Positions 43,936 to 52,338 of a stretch of 64,000 nucleotides of DNA are shown one piece after another; position 1 is the first letter of the stretch; each line of letters begins with the position of its first letter. Under the pieces are notes generated by a model. That model was not told the origin of the DNA. It searched no databases and saw only the letters and a list, made by a program, of their open reading frames with translations. This stretch comes from Providencia rettgeri (GTDB lineage Bacteria > Pseudomonadota > Gammaproteobacteria > Enterobacterales > Enterobacteriaceae). The stretch covers positions 3,658,001 through 3,722,000 of the forward strand of contig NZ_CP096258.1 in the NCBI RefSeq assembly GCF_023205015.1. The letters are read 5' to 3'. The position numbers were made by a program, and so were the translations under genes.

Positions 43936-44263
43936 TTTACTCTACATTGATTTATTAATTACAAACCGAGATTTGACATTAAACTCCGGCAATGAGCCGG
44001 AGTTATGCAATAACCGTCAATCAATCACCCAAGATGTGGCACACCGCATTATTGAAAGCGGACTCGCCACCCAATTAGTGGCGGAGCGTAGCCCAACATT
44101 ACGCGCAGACATTCGCACGCAAATGGAAATCTTGGTTGAAAGTGATGAACGGTTAGTTCCGGGTACCGTTGTGATTGATGAAGAAAATACTAAGCGACTT
44201 TGGGTAACCGCAGATACTTATGATTTTGGCCGTATCAATTTAGGGGTGAATTATGAACAGTAA
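43928..44263 (+). CDS. Baseplate protein (DUF2590, gp25/W-like)
   Basis: A 111-residue DUF2590 protein, found in HP1/K139-like phages where P2 has the gp25-like wedge protein W. SITQDVAHRIIESGLATQLVAERSP is the typical central region. The start overlaps the tape measure end; a TTG at 43922 is an alternative. Confidence 0.8.
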   Translation: MDNLLYIDLLITNRDLTLNSGNEPELCNNRQSITQDVAHRIIESGLATQLVAERSPTLRADIRTQMEILVESDERLVPGTVVIDEENTKRLWVTADTYDFGRINLGVNYEQ

Positions 44264-45443
44264 AAACATTCCTGAAATTGATTATGAACAGGCTTTACGT
44301 GATAGCGGGATGCCTGTCTCAGAGGAAGAAATTAGCGACAAATTTGCAGAAATTGTCCACGATGAGGGCTTTGTTACTAACACCTCGGACATGTCACCGT
44401 TTTGGCGCTTGATTAATACCATTGTAACAAAGCCTGTTCGCTGGCTCACGGAAGCATTAATTAATGTCACCTTGAAAAATATGTATTTAGCCACCGCATC
44501 AGGGCAATGGCTAGATATGTTTGCATGGGGCGTCAATTTAACGCGCAAGCCTGCTACCGAAGCAAAAGGTGTTATTCGTTTTTATCGTGCCGCAGGTGCG
44601 GGAACGGTCACCATTCCAGCCGGAACCATTGTGCAAACAGAACGCATCAACGGAATTATTTACAGTATGAAAACCGTTGAAACGAAAGCGATAAATACCG
44701 ATAGCGCATTAGTGCCGGTTATCGCTGAAAATGCCGGAGGGGCTTACAATCTTGCTCCTGGTTATTTTCGTATTTTACCCGTGGCGATAGCAGGTATTGA
44801 GCGCGTTCAAAGTGAAGAAAATTGGTTATTAGTTCCGGGTGCGAATGCCGAAAGTGACAATGATTTGCGTGACCGCTGCCGCAACCAATATAACTTAGTC
44901 GGTCAATATCACACTGACGCCGTATATCGCGGCATGATTGCAAATGTTGTCGGCTTAAGCATTGACCGCATTTTCTTTTTGCATGATGCGCCGCGCGGGG
45001 CGGGAACCGCTAACGCCTATTTATTATTAGACAGCGGTGTCACCAGTCAGCCATTTATCGACAAAGTGAATGATTATATTAATGCACAAGGCCACCACGG
45101 ACACGGTGATGATATGCGGTGCTTTCCCATGCCAGAAACACAGCACGTATTAAAAGTGACTTTATTTGTGCAAAGCGTGGAAAACTTCACGGCTGAGGAA
45201 CTGCAAAAACTTAAACAAGATACGGGTGATTTGGTGCGCTGTGCCTTTCGGGAGAACACCAATTATGACGTTAAAAAAACATGGCCATATTCGCGTTTTT
45301 CATTCTCAAATTTAGGTCGTGAGCTACATAAACAGTTTTCCGTCTTGGATTCTATTGTGTTTAGCATTCCCGATATTGTCAGTGATTTAAGCGTCCCACG
45401 TCTAAAATCGCTCACGATAGAGGTGCAAAATGCCCGAGTTTAA
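44253..45443 (+). CDS. Baseplate wedge protein J-like
   Basis: A 396-residue member of the Baseplate_J family, which links the hub to the tail fibres. Recognisable parts are ATASGQWLDMFAWGVNLTRKPATEAKG and AGTVTIPAGTIVQTE near residues 90-140. It overlaps both neighbours by about 11-14 bases. Confidence 0.9.
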   Translation: MNSKNIPEIDYEQALRDSGMPVSEEEISDKFAEIVHDEGFVTNTSDMSPFWRLINTIVTKPVRWLTEALINVTLKNMYLATASGQWLDMFAWGVNLTRKPATEAKGVIRFYRAAGAGTVTIPAGTIVQTERINGIIYSMKTVETKAINTDSALVPVIAENAGGAYNLAPGYFRILPVAIAGIERVQSEENWLLVPGANAESDNDLRDRCRNQYNLVGQYHTDAVYRGMIANVVGLSIDRIFFLHDAPRGAGTANAYLLLDSGVTSQPFIDKVNDYINAQGHHGHGDDMRCFPMPETQHVLKVTLFVQSVENFTAEELQKLKQDTGDLVRCAFRENTNYDVKKTWPYSRFSFSNLGRELHKQFSVLDSIVFSIPDIVSDLSVPRLKSLTIEVQNARV

Positions 45444-46047
45444 AGAACGATTAAAGCGACTGCAGTTACCGTCATGGATGAACCAAGGCGAACTCGCCAC
45501 TTTATTACGGTCAGCTAAGCGATTTTGGGAAATTGTTTATAGCTGGTTAACGTGGCCTTTGGCGCAGTTAGACCCCGACACATGCACTGAGCCATTATTA
45601 AACTTGTTGGCCTATCAGCGAGATATCCACCGCTTTAATAATGAACCGTTGGATTTATACCGTAAGCGCGTGAAATATGCGTTTATTAACGCAAAAGACT
45701 CCGGCAGCGTCGCGGGGTTTATTGAGATATTTAAACGCCTTGGCGTCGGCTATGTCGAAATTAATGAGCGACAACCGGATATTGATTGGGATGTCATTAT
45801 TTTACGGGTCAGTGATGGGCAAATTGCGAATAACCCTGATTTGTTGTTGCAAATTATCCGTCAGTACGGGCGAACCTGCCGCCGCTATCGCTTTGAGGTC
45901 ATGGCAGTACATGAATTAGGAATGCGCGTAGGCTTTGTTGAGGCCGATTATATTTGCTATTACGCCATACTGCCAAATCAGCCGTTATTTATTCGAATTG
46001 GACAAATTACCGCGTCAAATGAAACCTTTGGCGCATCATTAATGTAA
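45430..46047 (+). CDS. Tail protein I-like
   Basis: A 205-residue tail protein I family member (CTEPLLNLLAYQRDI; FINAKDSGSVAGFIEIFKRLG), connecting baseplate J and the fibre. Starts inside the J gene. Confidence 0.88.
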   Translation: MPEFKERLKRLQLPSWMNQGELATLLRSAKRFWEIVYSWLTWPLAQLDPDTCTEPLLNLLAYQRDIHRFNNEPLDLYRKRVKYAFINAKDSGSVAGFIEIFKRLGVGYVEINERQPDIDWDVIILRVSDGQIANNPDLLLQIIRQYGRTCRRYRFEVMAVHELGMRVGFVEADYICYYAILPNQPLFIRIGQITASNETFGASLM

Positions 46048-46059
46048 AGGACTACATTC

Positions 46060-47820
46060 ATGGCATCAGTTATTACTTTAGCTTTCGAAAATTGGAAAGC
46101 CCAAGAAGCGGCAAGCGGTAAGGCCGTGTTGTTGGATGAATTCGTGTTCGCTAATGTGCCGAATTTAGACCCGACACAACCAATTGACCGAAATGAAAAA
46201 TTACCCCCTGCAAATCAAATTGTTCACCGTCAAGCGGTCAATAAAGCAGGTTTAGCCAGTGAAAATGCCGTGGCCTACAGCGTCACGATGGGTGCGGATG
46301 TCGGTAACTTTGATTTCAACTGGATAGGCTTATTAAATAAAGCGTCTGGCACCGTGGCCATGATTACTCATGCGCCAACCCAAAAAAAGCTAAAAAATCA
46401 AAACGGGCAGCAAGGGAACGTATTAACCCGCTCATTTATCTTGGAATTCCAAGGCGCAGCGGAAGAAACCCAAATCAAAACCAGTGCGGAAACGTGGCAA
46501 ATTGATTTCACTGCGCGTTTATCTGGCATTGATGAAATGCAGCGCCTGATAAATTTAGATAGCTACGGTGCAGCTGCTTTTTTTGATGAAAGTTTTGAAG
46601 TGACTCGCAGTGGAGAACAATTCACCGTCAAAAAAGGCCTAGGCTATATCGGCGGCTTACGCGGTGAGCTGACACAAAACCAAATTTTAAATGGCTTACG
46701 TAATACAAAGGTATATGCCGATTTCAGCTATCAAGGAAATATTGTTAGTCAATGGAATACGGTTGTTAAAATTACAGCGGCGGCAACATTGAATAATTAT
46801 GTTGATGCGGCTGGATTTACTCACCAAGTATTTGCTATTGCGAGTATTGACGCGTCAGGGAATGTAAAAGATTTACGCCCAATGGGTGCATTAAGTAGCC
46901 AAGAAATTAGCGCGTTAGAAACTCGTTTTAAGCTTGATTTAAGTAAAAAAATTGATAAAGCCAATATTTCAAGCCAGAAAGGCAACGATAACGACAAAGT
47001 GCCTAGTCTTGACCTTTTAACAACTGAAGTTGGTAAGTTGCAACCTAAAGGTGATTATGCAACAAACGAAAGCGTCGACAAGAAACTGACTAGCAAGGTA
47101 TCAACAAGCAGCATTACTCAAGAAACGGGCGGGTATATAACCTATGTTATGAGCCAGTCAGCGGTTACTCGAGAGCTTAATAAAAAATTTGAGACTGAAA
47201 ATGTCTCAACTGTAAAGGGTAATGATGCTCAAAAAGTGCCCAGCCTTAGCTTATTTACATCTGAATTAGATAAGAAACTTGATAAGTCAGGTGGAGAAAT
47301 AACAGGAAAAACCACTGTTGTAGGCGCATCATCCCCATTTTCATTACAAAAATTCGCATCTACGCAAGCTCTAATCTTGGCATTTTTAGATAACGAAGGA
47401 AATAGACAGGGTTATGTAGGGTTGCCGGGTACGGGAAATGAATTTGCTCTCGTTAATTCTATTACAGGGAAACCACTATCACTAGGTGCTGATGGGGGGC
47501 TTAGATATGATGGGTTAAAAGTACTAACAAGTGACTACCTTCCAAAGCGTTCTTTCAATGAAAATGACTCAATCAGAATTCCTGATGAGCCGGGAGGGCT
47601 AATAGTTCAGTGGGGAAAAAACACCGGTGAACGAATAAATTTTCCTATCCAATTTCCAAACAAGTGCCTTTGGATGATTCAAGTTCCTAATGTTGATGTT
47701 AATGAACCGCATGGCCTTGTGTGGCATGCAGTGAAAAGCTTTGATAAGTCGGGTTTCATTAGATACACAAGCACAACGATTGTAACAACTTCATGTTATT
47801 TCTTAGCGATAGGTTTTTAA
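46060..47820 (+). CDS. Tail fibre protein
   Basis: A 586-residue fibre. Residues 1-170 are the conserved baseplate-binding DUF3751 region. A shaft follows with an imperfect repeat of the form S-x-x-KGND-x-x-KVPSL-x-L at about 307 and 384. The C-terminal about 130 residues are a variable receptor-binding tip, encoded by more AT-rich DNA. Determines host range. Confidence 0.88.
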   Translation: MASVITLAFENWKAQEAASGKAVLLDEFVFANVPNLDPTQPIDRNEKLPPANQIVHRQAVNKAGLASENAVAYSVTMGADVGNFDFNWIGLLNKASGTVAMITHAPTQKKLKNQNGQQGNVLTRSFILEFQGAAEETQIKTSAETWQIDFTARLSGIDEMQRLINLDSYGAAAFFDESFEVTRSGEQFTVKKGLGYIGGLRGELTQNQILNGLRNTKVYADFSYQGNIVSQWNTVVKITAAATLNNYVDAAGFTHQVFAIASIDASGNVKDLRPMGALSSQEISALETRFKLDLSKKIDKANISSQKGNDNDKVPSLDLLTTEVGKLQPKGDYATNESVDKKLTSKVSTSSITQETGGYITYVMSQSAVTRELNKKFETENVSTVKGNDAQKVPSLSLFTSELDKKLDKSGGEITGKTTVVGASSPFSLQKFASTQALILAFLDNEGNRQGYVGLPGTGNEFALVNSITGKPLSLGADGGLRYDGLKVLTSDYLPKRSFNENDSIRIPDEPGGLIVQWGKNTGERINFPIQFPNKCLWMIQVPNVDVNEPHGLVWHAVKSFDKSGFIRYTSTTIVTTSCYFLAIGF

Positions 47821-47821
47821 A

Positions 47822-48274
47822 ATGGATACGATATTTGAAGGTAGAGAGCCAGTTATCGATGGGCGTGTATATTTCAGCGCAAGCACGCTAAGTTTTTTTT
47901 TAAAACAAATGATTGATGATGGGAGTTATGAGTGTATTCCCGATGATGCGGTACTTTTGACTGATGCTGAAAAAGATAAATACTTCAAACAGTCACCGCC
48001 TGAAAATAAAGTTTTGGGTGCTAAAAAAGGTAAGCCTGTATGGGTTGATATTATTATTACAGCAGAGCAATTGATTGCAATTGCTGAGCAGAAAAAAAAG
48101 GCTCTGCTTGTCGATGCCGCAAGTGCGATTGCACCGCTGCAAGATGCTGTTGATTTAGGTATAGCAACAGATAAAGAAACATCATCACTAAACGTCTGGA
48201 AAACTTACCGTGTGGATTTAAACCGAGTTGATACAACAACCGCACCGGATATCGAATGGCCAGTGAAACCTTAG
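47822..48274 (+). CDS. Tail fibre assembly protein
   Basis: A 150-residue chaperone of the Caudo_TAP/Tfa family. The C-terminal half has the family pattern (AEQLIAIAEQKKKALLVDAASAIAPLQDAVDLG, then ETSSLNVWKTYRVDLNRV, ending DIEWPVKP). One base separates it from the fibre stop; the pair is usually exchanged together. Confidence 0.92.
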   Translation: MDTIFEGREPVIDGRVYFSASTLSFFLKQMIDDGSYECIPDDAVLLTDAEKDKYFKQSPPENKVLGAKKGKPVWVDIIITAEQLIAIAEQKKKALLVDAASAIAPLQDAVDLGIATDKETSSLNVWKTYRVDLNRVDTTTAPDIEWPVKP

Positions 48275-48300
48275 TCCACCCAAGGTGGCGTAAATCATTG

Positions 48301-49032
48301 ATGAAAATGTCCCCGACTATGTCGGGGTTAACCTGTTCGATGGTACCAGCACATCCGTTTATTTATGGGCTTGGGCAAAAAACAGATACAGGCAGCTATT
48401 TAAGCCCAACCAACGCAATCAAGCATATTGCAAAAAAATTGGCAGGTACTGCAGAAACAGAAATTACGGTTATGATGGTCTGTGCAAAAACGCAAACGGA
48501 ATTTATGGGATTGCTGCAGCAATTTTCGACCGTGTTCCCATTGCCCGTTTTCTCGCAAGTGGAACGCATGGCAAAAACAGCGGAATCACTGCAGATAACA
48601 AAAATGCAGTTACCGGGCAAGCAACTAGGCGGTTTACCCAACCCACAGGCACTATCAACATCAAGCAGCCGTGATACTATTAACGCTCAGTTGATAGAAC
48701 AAGCCAAAAATAGCGCAGGCAGTGCAAGCGGTATCGATGCCATGAAATCCGCGATGTCTGGCTTTAAATCAGCCAGAGAGAATGCACTCAAAGACATTGG
48801 TAATAAACTGACTGATTTACTTGGAAAATCGGTAGTTATTTGGAGTTTTACGGGCAAAGGCACAGGCGATTATTTAGCGGAACGGCTACAAAAAGATATC
48901 CCTGAGCCAGATGCCATTTTTACATTGGCCACACTGTTCGCAGGAAGCGAACTTTCATCTTTACAGGGAATGCTTCATGATCCAACAAAATCAATCAACA
49001 GCACAGAACCCGACAATCACGCTCGCCCTTGA
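48301..49032 (+). CDS. Uncharacterised tail protein after the fibre cassette
   Basis: A 243-residue protein without a motif I can name, mostly helical after residue 100. AAGGTGG lies 12 bases before the ATG. A perfect hairpin CCCCGAC-TAT-GTCGGGG (48311-48327) lies just inside the frame, so a later start near 48342 is possible. HP1-like phages carry unnamed tail genes here. Confidence 0.65.
   Translation: MKMSPTMSGLTCSMVPAHPFIYGLGQKTDTGSYLSPTNAIKHIAKKLAGTAETEITVMMVCAKTQTEFMGLLQQFSTVFPLPVFSQVERMAKTAESLQITKMQLPGKQLGGLPNPQALSTSSSRDTINAQLIEQAKNSAGSASGIDAMKSAMSGFKSARENALKDIGNKLTDLLGKSVVIWSFTGKGTGDYLAERLQKDIPEPDAIFTLATLFAGSELSSLQGMLHDPTKSINSTEPDNHARP
48311..48327 (+). repeat. GC-rich hairpin at the fibre cassette border
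   Basis: CCCCGAC-TAT-GTCGGGG, seven perfect pairs with a three-base loop. No T run follows. It may end the fibre cassette transcript or mask the start of the next gene. Confidence 0.5.
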
Positions 49033-49543
49033 CGGTGAAGCTATTCCGCTGAAAAACATCAAAGTTAATTCGTCCATTCAATTTCAAGACAAAGACCAGT
49101 CCGGTCAAACGTCCAGCACATCCGTAGCAGAGCAAGGCATTAAGCCGCAAGAGTTGCGCATAACGGGCGTGATTAATTTTATTGATGAAAAAATCCTCAC
49201 GCGCTTATTTACATTAGCGAGAGCCACCGAAAACGGAAAGCTAAAACGTTATCGGGTAGCAAATCACACTGCTAAAGCAATTAATTTTCGCATTGGTACC
49301 TTTACCAACAATATTGATGCCAGCGAAATCGACGGGCAAATGGCATGGCAAGTCACATTCACATTAAGAGAGCATTTATCTGTCTCTGAGAAAAAAGACG
49401 CCAGAGCAGTAGCACAAGCCAAAGCGAAAAAACAGACGGGCAACCCTAAAGCACCGACAGCTGCGTCAAAAGAAGAAAAAGACGAATTAACATGGTTTGA
49501 AAGTACAGTTTTAAAACCAATTGATGATTTTGGGAATAAATAA
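48977..49543 (+). CDS. Baseplate/tail protein upstream of the hub
   Basis: A 188-residue protein with a beta-rich front (NPTITLALDGEAIPLKNIKVNSS) and a basic, Ala/Lys-rich tail (VAQAKAKKQTGNPKAP). The ATG at 48977 has ACAGGGA upstream and lies inside the preceding gene. The position corresponds to P2 U-like tail proteins, but no family was recognised with confidence. Confidence 0.65.
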   Translation: MIQQNQSTAQNPTITLALDGEAIPLKNIKVNSSIQFQDKDQSGQTSSTSVAEQGIKPQELRITGVINFIDEKILTRLFTLARATENGKLKRYRVANHTAKAINFRIGTFTNNIDASEIDGQMAWQVTFTLREHLSVSEKKDARAVAQAKAKKQTGNPKAPTAASKEEKDELTWFESTVLKPIDDFGNK

Positions 49544-49545
49544 TC

Positions 49546-51222
49546 ATGAAACCAATTAGCCGCTGTTATTTATCCAATGATGAAGTCCATATTGTGGACG
49601 CTAAAATCATGCTCGAACTATCAGCGTGTGGTCGTGGGTTTCTGACGGTTGAGACAGAAAATGATTACACAGGTAAATTAGTGCGATTTGATACGGGTTA
49701 CACAGATTCACTGTATCGATATTTCACTGGGTACGTTGAACGCTCACAACCTGCCGATAATGGCTTTCAAAAATTGTTTGTTCGTGAGCTGGTTGGCCTG
49801 TTTGATAAAATGTGGCCATGTTCATTTCAGCACCCAACATTAAAAACCATCACCGACTACTTACAGGAAAATAGCGGCTTAACCTTTATTTTGCCCGATG
49901 CAAAATACATCAATACGCCTATTCCGCATTTTACCCACAACGGCACCGGATATCAGCTATTAACTAATTTAGGCGAAGTTTTTAGTATCAGCGATTATGT
50001 GTGGTACCAAATGCCAGATGGTAAAGTTTTTGTCGGCAGTTGGGCTGATTCGATGTTTAAATCCGATAGCCACGAAATCCCCGCTGAATTTTCAAAGAAT
50101 CAATCCGCAGGGAATAGCGCCACTTATCCATTAATCCCCGCCTTACGTGCTGGAACCGTGGTAAATAATCAGCGGGTTAATAAAATTCAGCTTGAAAATG
50201 ACGATATTACGCTCTACTGGACAGCCGCAAATCCACTGACAGGGAAAGCCGAAAATAAGAGCCCAATTCAAAAACAAATTGATAAAGCTTACCCCGAATT
50301 ATCAGCGGGTTTGCATTTACCAAAATTCGCGCGAATTGAATCACCGAGCGAGTCAGTGAGTGCCGGTGATATTTCTGACCCATTCAGACCGAAATATGCC
50401 GTTGACGTGCAATTGCTGGATAGTGACGGTAACGAATCAGCCGCACCAACTTACAAAGCCGTACCTTTACCACTACCAATGGCAGGCGGTGAAAGCGGTA
50501 TGTTTCAATTTCCACCCGAGGGAACATTAGTCGAAATTGCTTTTGAAGGCGGCAGGCCAGATAAACCCTTTATCCGGCAAACGCTCAGTCAAAATAATAC
50601 CCTACCGGACATACAACCCGGGGAGCAATTGCAGCAACAGCGAAAAGAAGTTTTTCAGCGTGTAACCCAAGAGGGTAGTTGGAACCGTGAAACTGACCAA
50701 AGCATTAATGAAGCGTCAATGTTACGTATTATCAAAGCGGACAAAGAACAGCGCGAACTGGTCGCGAGGGAAACCACGGTTCAGGCTAATGATACATTAA
50801 CCATTTTAGGTACCAAGAAATTATTAGCAGGCGCGATACAGCAATTATCTGAGGGTGACTACTCAATCGCTACATCATCAAATTATGTCGCCAGTATTGA
50901 AAAAGACATGACCCTTGATGTTGGGCAAAACTCAAGTCTCACCGTGGGACAAAAGCTGATAGAGAAAGTTGGTCAAATAAAACAAAGCATTGCAGGCGCA
51001 CAGCAACAAATTATAGCGCCTGTTATTTGGATAGGTAGCCAGCAAATCAACGTCGCACAGCTAATGATAGACACACTTGATGTAGTGAAGGAATTAGCAG
51101 AATTGACAGCCGCGCACACTCACAGCAATACAGGTGCGCCATTAAACGCGCAAGATATCAAAGGCACTGGCACCAAGTCAGACAACTTGAATAAAAAGTA
51201 TTCTCCCGTCATTGGTAAGTAA
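49546..51222 (+). CDS. Baseplate hub-spike fusion (D+V-like)
   Basis: A 558-residue protein. Residues 1-235 resemble gpD/gp27-type hub domains. An OB-fold follows (about 285-350, including FRPKYAVDVQLLDSDGN and GTLVEIAFEGGRPDKPFIR), then a repetitive beta-spike region (420-510) and an AHTHSNTG motif near 530. This HxH motif is the iron-binding tip motif of P2 gpV-like spikes. In P2 hub and spike are separate genes; here they are one. Last gene of the late operon. Confidence 0.78.
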   Translation: MKPISRCYLSNDEVHIVDAKIMLELSACGRGFLTVETENDYTGKLVRFDTGYTDSLYRYFTGYVERSQPADNGFQKLFVRELVGLFDKMWPCSFQHPTLKTITDYLQENSGLTFILPDAKYINTPIPHFTHNGTGYQLLTNLGEVFSISDYVWYQMPDGKVFVGSWADSMFKSDSHEIPAEFSKNQSAGNSATYPLIPALRAGTVVNNQRVNKIQLENDDITLYWTAANPLTGKAENKSPIQKQIDKAYPELSAGLHLPKFARIESPSESVSAGDISDPFRPKYAVDVQLLDSDGNESAAPTYKAVPLPLPMAGGESGMFQFPPEGTLVEIAFEGGRPDKPFIRQTLSQNNTLPDIQPGEQLQQQRKEVFQRVTQEGSWNRETDQSINEASMLRIIKADKEQRELVARETTVQANDTLTILGTKKLLAGAIQQLSEGDYSIATSSNYVASIEKDMTLDVGQNSSLTVGQKLIEKVGQIKQSIAGAQQQIIAPVIWIGSQQINVAQLMIDTLDVVKELAELTAAHTHSNTGAPLNAQDIKGTGTKSDNLNKKYSPVIGK

Positions 51223-51238
51223 AGTTTTCGTCCACCAT

Positions 51239-51265
51239 TTGCCCACATCATGTGGGCTTTTTTAT
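51239..51265 (+). terminator. Late operon terminator
   Basis: GCCCACA-TCA-TGTGGGC followed by TTTTTTATA; a strong intrinsic terminator 17 bases after the hub-spike stop. Confidence 0.88.
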
Positions 51266-51774
51266 ACCTGCAATATAACAGCCTATACGCCACACAGCGC
51301 GCATCAATAATTATCTAACAGAACCCTAATCATTAAATTGGATCACGTTCCCTACATGATGCAGGCAAAGCACAGCCCCCACGAAAGAAAAGATTTCACC
51401 ACGTAAAACGCACTACACCGCACCCGCCTGCACAATTTGGATCTAAAAATTATTTCAGTTTTAAAATTCTACAAAACATATCGCCAAGCCGCGCCAATAC
51501 TAGGGAGTTGCCAAAAACTTCAAACTGAAATGTGTGAAAAGAATTTCAATAGATTTCAGTTTTTAGATCACAAAATGGATCGCGCAAAAAATACAACACA
51601 ATGAAAGATAAAAGAAATTTCAATTTTACGTGGCTTTCATTGGATCGCGATATTAGCCGCATAATTTCAAAAAGCCAGTAAACATGCGGCTTTAGAAGAA
51701 ATGAAAAACTGAAATGAACTGGAAAATTATTTGGGGGAATTAGCGTGACATACTTAGAAAAAATAAATCACGCT

Positions 51775-51786
51775 GTGACATGTCAC
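51775..51786. repeat. GTGACATGTCAC palindrome, copy 2
   Basis: Perfect 12-base palindrome shared with 30197-30208; both are followed by CGAAA. It lies about 115 bases from the right attachment repeat. Confidence 0.5.
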
Positions 51787-51799
51787 GAAAAAAACAACC

Positions 51800-51834
51800 G
51801 CTGCCAAAAAAAAGCCGCTGCCATTTTGCTGCCA
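51800..51834. promoter_or_regulatory. Candidate integrase arm sites, right
   Basis: GCTGCCA occurs at 51800, 51817 and 51828 in the same orientation as the left pair. The last two are 11 bases apart, like the left pair. Confidence 0.55.
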
Positions 51835-51897
51835 CTGACTATTAAAAACAAAAAAGCACTTCGTTAAAAGTGGCTTAATACGCTGATTTAACAGCTA

Positions 51898-51949
51898 AAA
51901 TTTGGTGGCCCCTACTGGACTTGAACCAGTGACCAATCGATTATGAGTC
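51898..51949. repeat. Right attachment repeat
   Basis: 52 bases identical to 22860-22911, overlapping the 3' part of the intact tRNA gene. The prophage restores the tRNA at this end. Confidence 0.93.
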
Positions 51950-51979
51950 GACTGCTCTAACCAACTGAGCTAAGGGGCC
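51903..51979 (-). tRNA. tRNA-Ile2 (anticodon CAU), prophage attachment gene
   Basis: A 77-base tRNA with seven-pair acceptor stem (GGCCCCT/AGGGGCC), encoded CCA, and anticodon loop CTCATAA. Overall sequence matches E. coli ileX/ileY, in which C34 is changed to lysidine to read AUA, rather than elongator Met tRNA. The 3' 47 bases come from the prophage. Confidence 0.92.
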
Positions 51980-52338
51980 AAAGTGGAGAGGATTATACGT
52001 GTAGTTTTAGCTTAGGTCTAGTGTTTCGAAACCGTATGATGAAATTGTGTTCAACCTAGTTACCCTTCTTATAATTCAATGCGATAGCATGGGCAATTAC
52101 TATCATTCGAGCGTCGTTTTTTGCAATTTTAATGAGCCCTACTATTTTTTATTTAAATCACGTTCTCGCACTTTATCTATATTTAATTCTCACCAATATC
52201 AAATTAACAATAAAAACAACATCATAATTGCAATCAATTTTATTAAAAATTCTTTATTCAAATAATTGATATAGAACAATATTTTTTACATTCAAATCTC
52301 ACAATATGGTCTATAGATAATTCGCATATAGGACAATA
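51980..52338. other. Intergenic region, no gene seen
   Basis: An AT-rich 359-base gap carrying the tRNA promoter (leftward) and the promoter of the next gene. An open frame at 52047-52265 has no ribosome site and low-complexity Asn/Ile/Phe composition, so it is not called. Confidence 0.6.

Larger units (their letters stand above)
51266..51897. other. Non-coding prophage right end with iterated motifs
   Basis: About 630 bases without a gene. TTGGATC/TGGATC recurs at 51338, 51437, 51576 and 51640, and ATTTCAGTTTT-like blocks accompany it near 51452, 51553 and 51616, with an inverted copy near 51702. The 3' part holds a TGTGACATGTCACG palindrome and three GCTGCCA candidate integrase sites. It resembles the flank at 22655-22859. 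Confidence 0.6.
22860..51949. mobile_element. Complete P2-superfamily (HP1/K139-like) prophage in tRNA-Ile2
   Basis: About 29 kb between identical 52-base repeats. It carries all modules of a temperate myophage: integrase, CI/Cox/CII switch, rolling-circle initiator, Ogr-type activator, terminase, portal, scaffold, capsid, tail sheath and tube, lysis, tape measure, baseplate, fibre, and hub/spike. Late gene order (terminase and portal leftward, sheath and tube before lysis, DUF2590-J-I-fibre after tape measure) follows HP1/K139 rather than P2 itself. No core gene is visibly broken, so it may be inducible. Confidence 0.9.

Noticed and set aside
51338..51649. GGATC-containing repeats as a CRISPR array
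   Set aside because: Repeat units are only 7-10 bases, spacing is irregular (about 99, 139, 64), and no cas genes are present in the window.
51903..51979. Reading the CAU tRNA as elongator or initiator tRNA-Met
   Set aside because: The acceptor stem GGCCCCT and overall sequence match tRNA-Ile2 (ileX/ileY), not metT or metZ.
52047..52265. 72-codon open frame between the tRNA and the DapB-like gene
   Set aside because: No ribosome site, low-complexity Asn/Ile/Phe composition in AT-rich DNA, no conserved motif.
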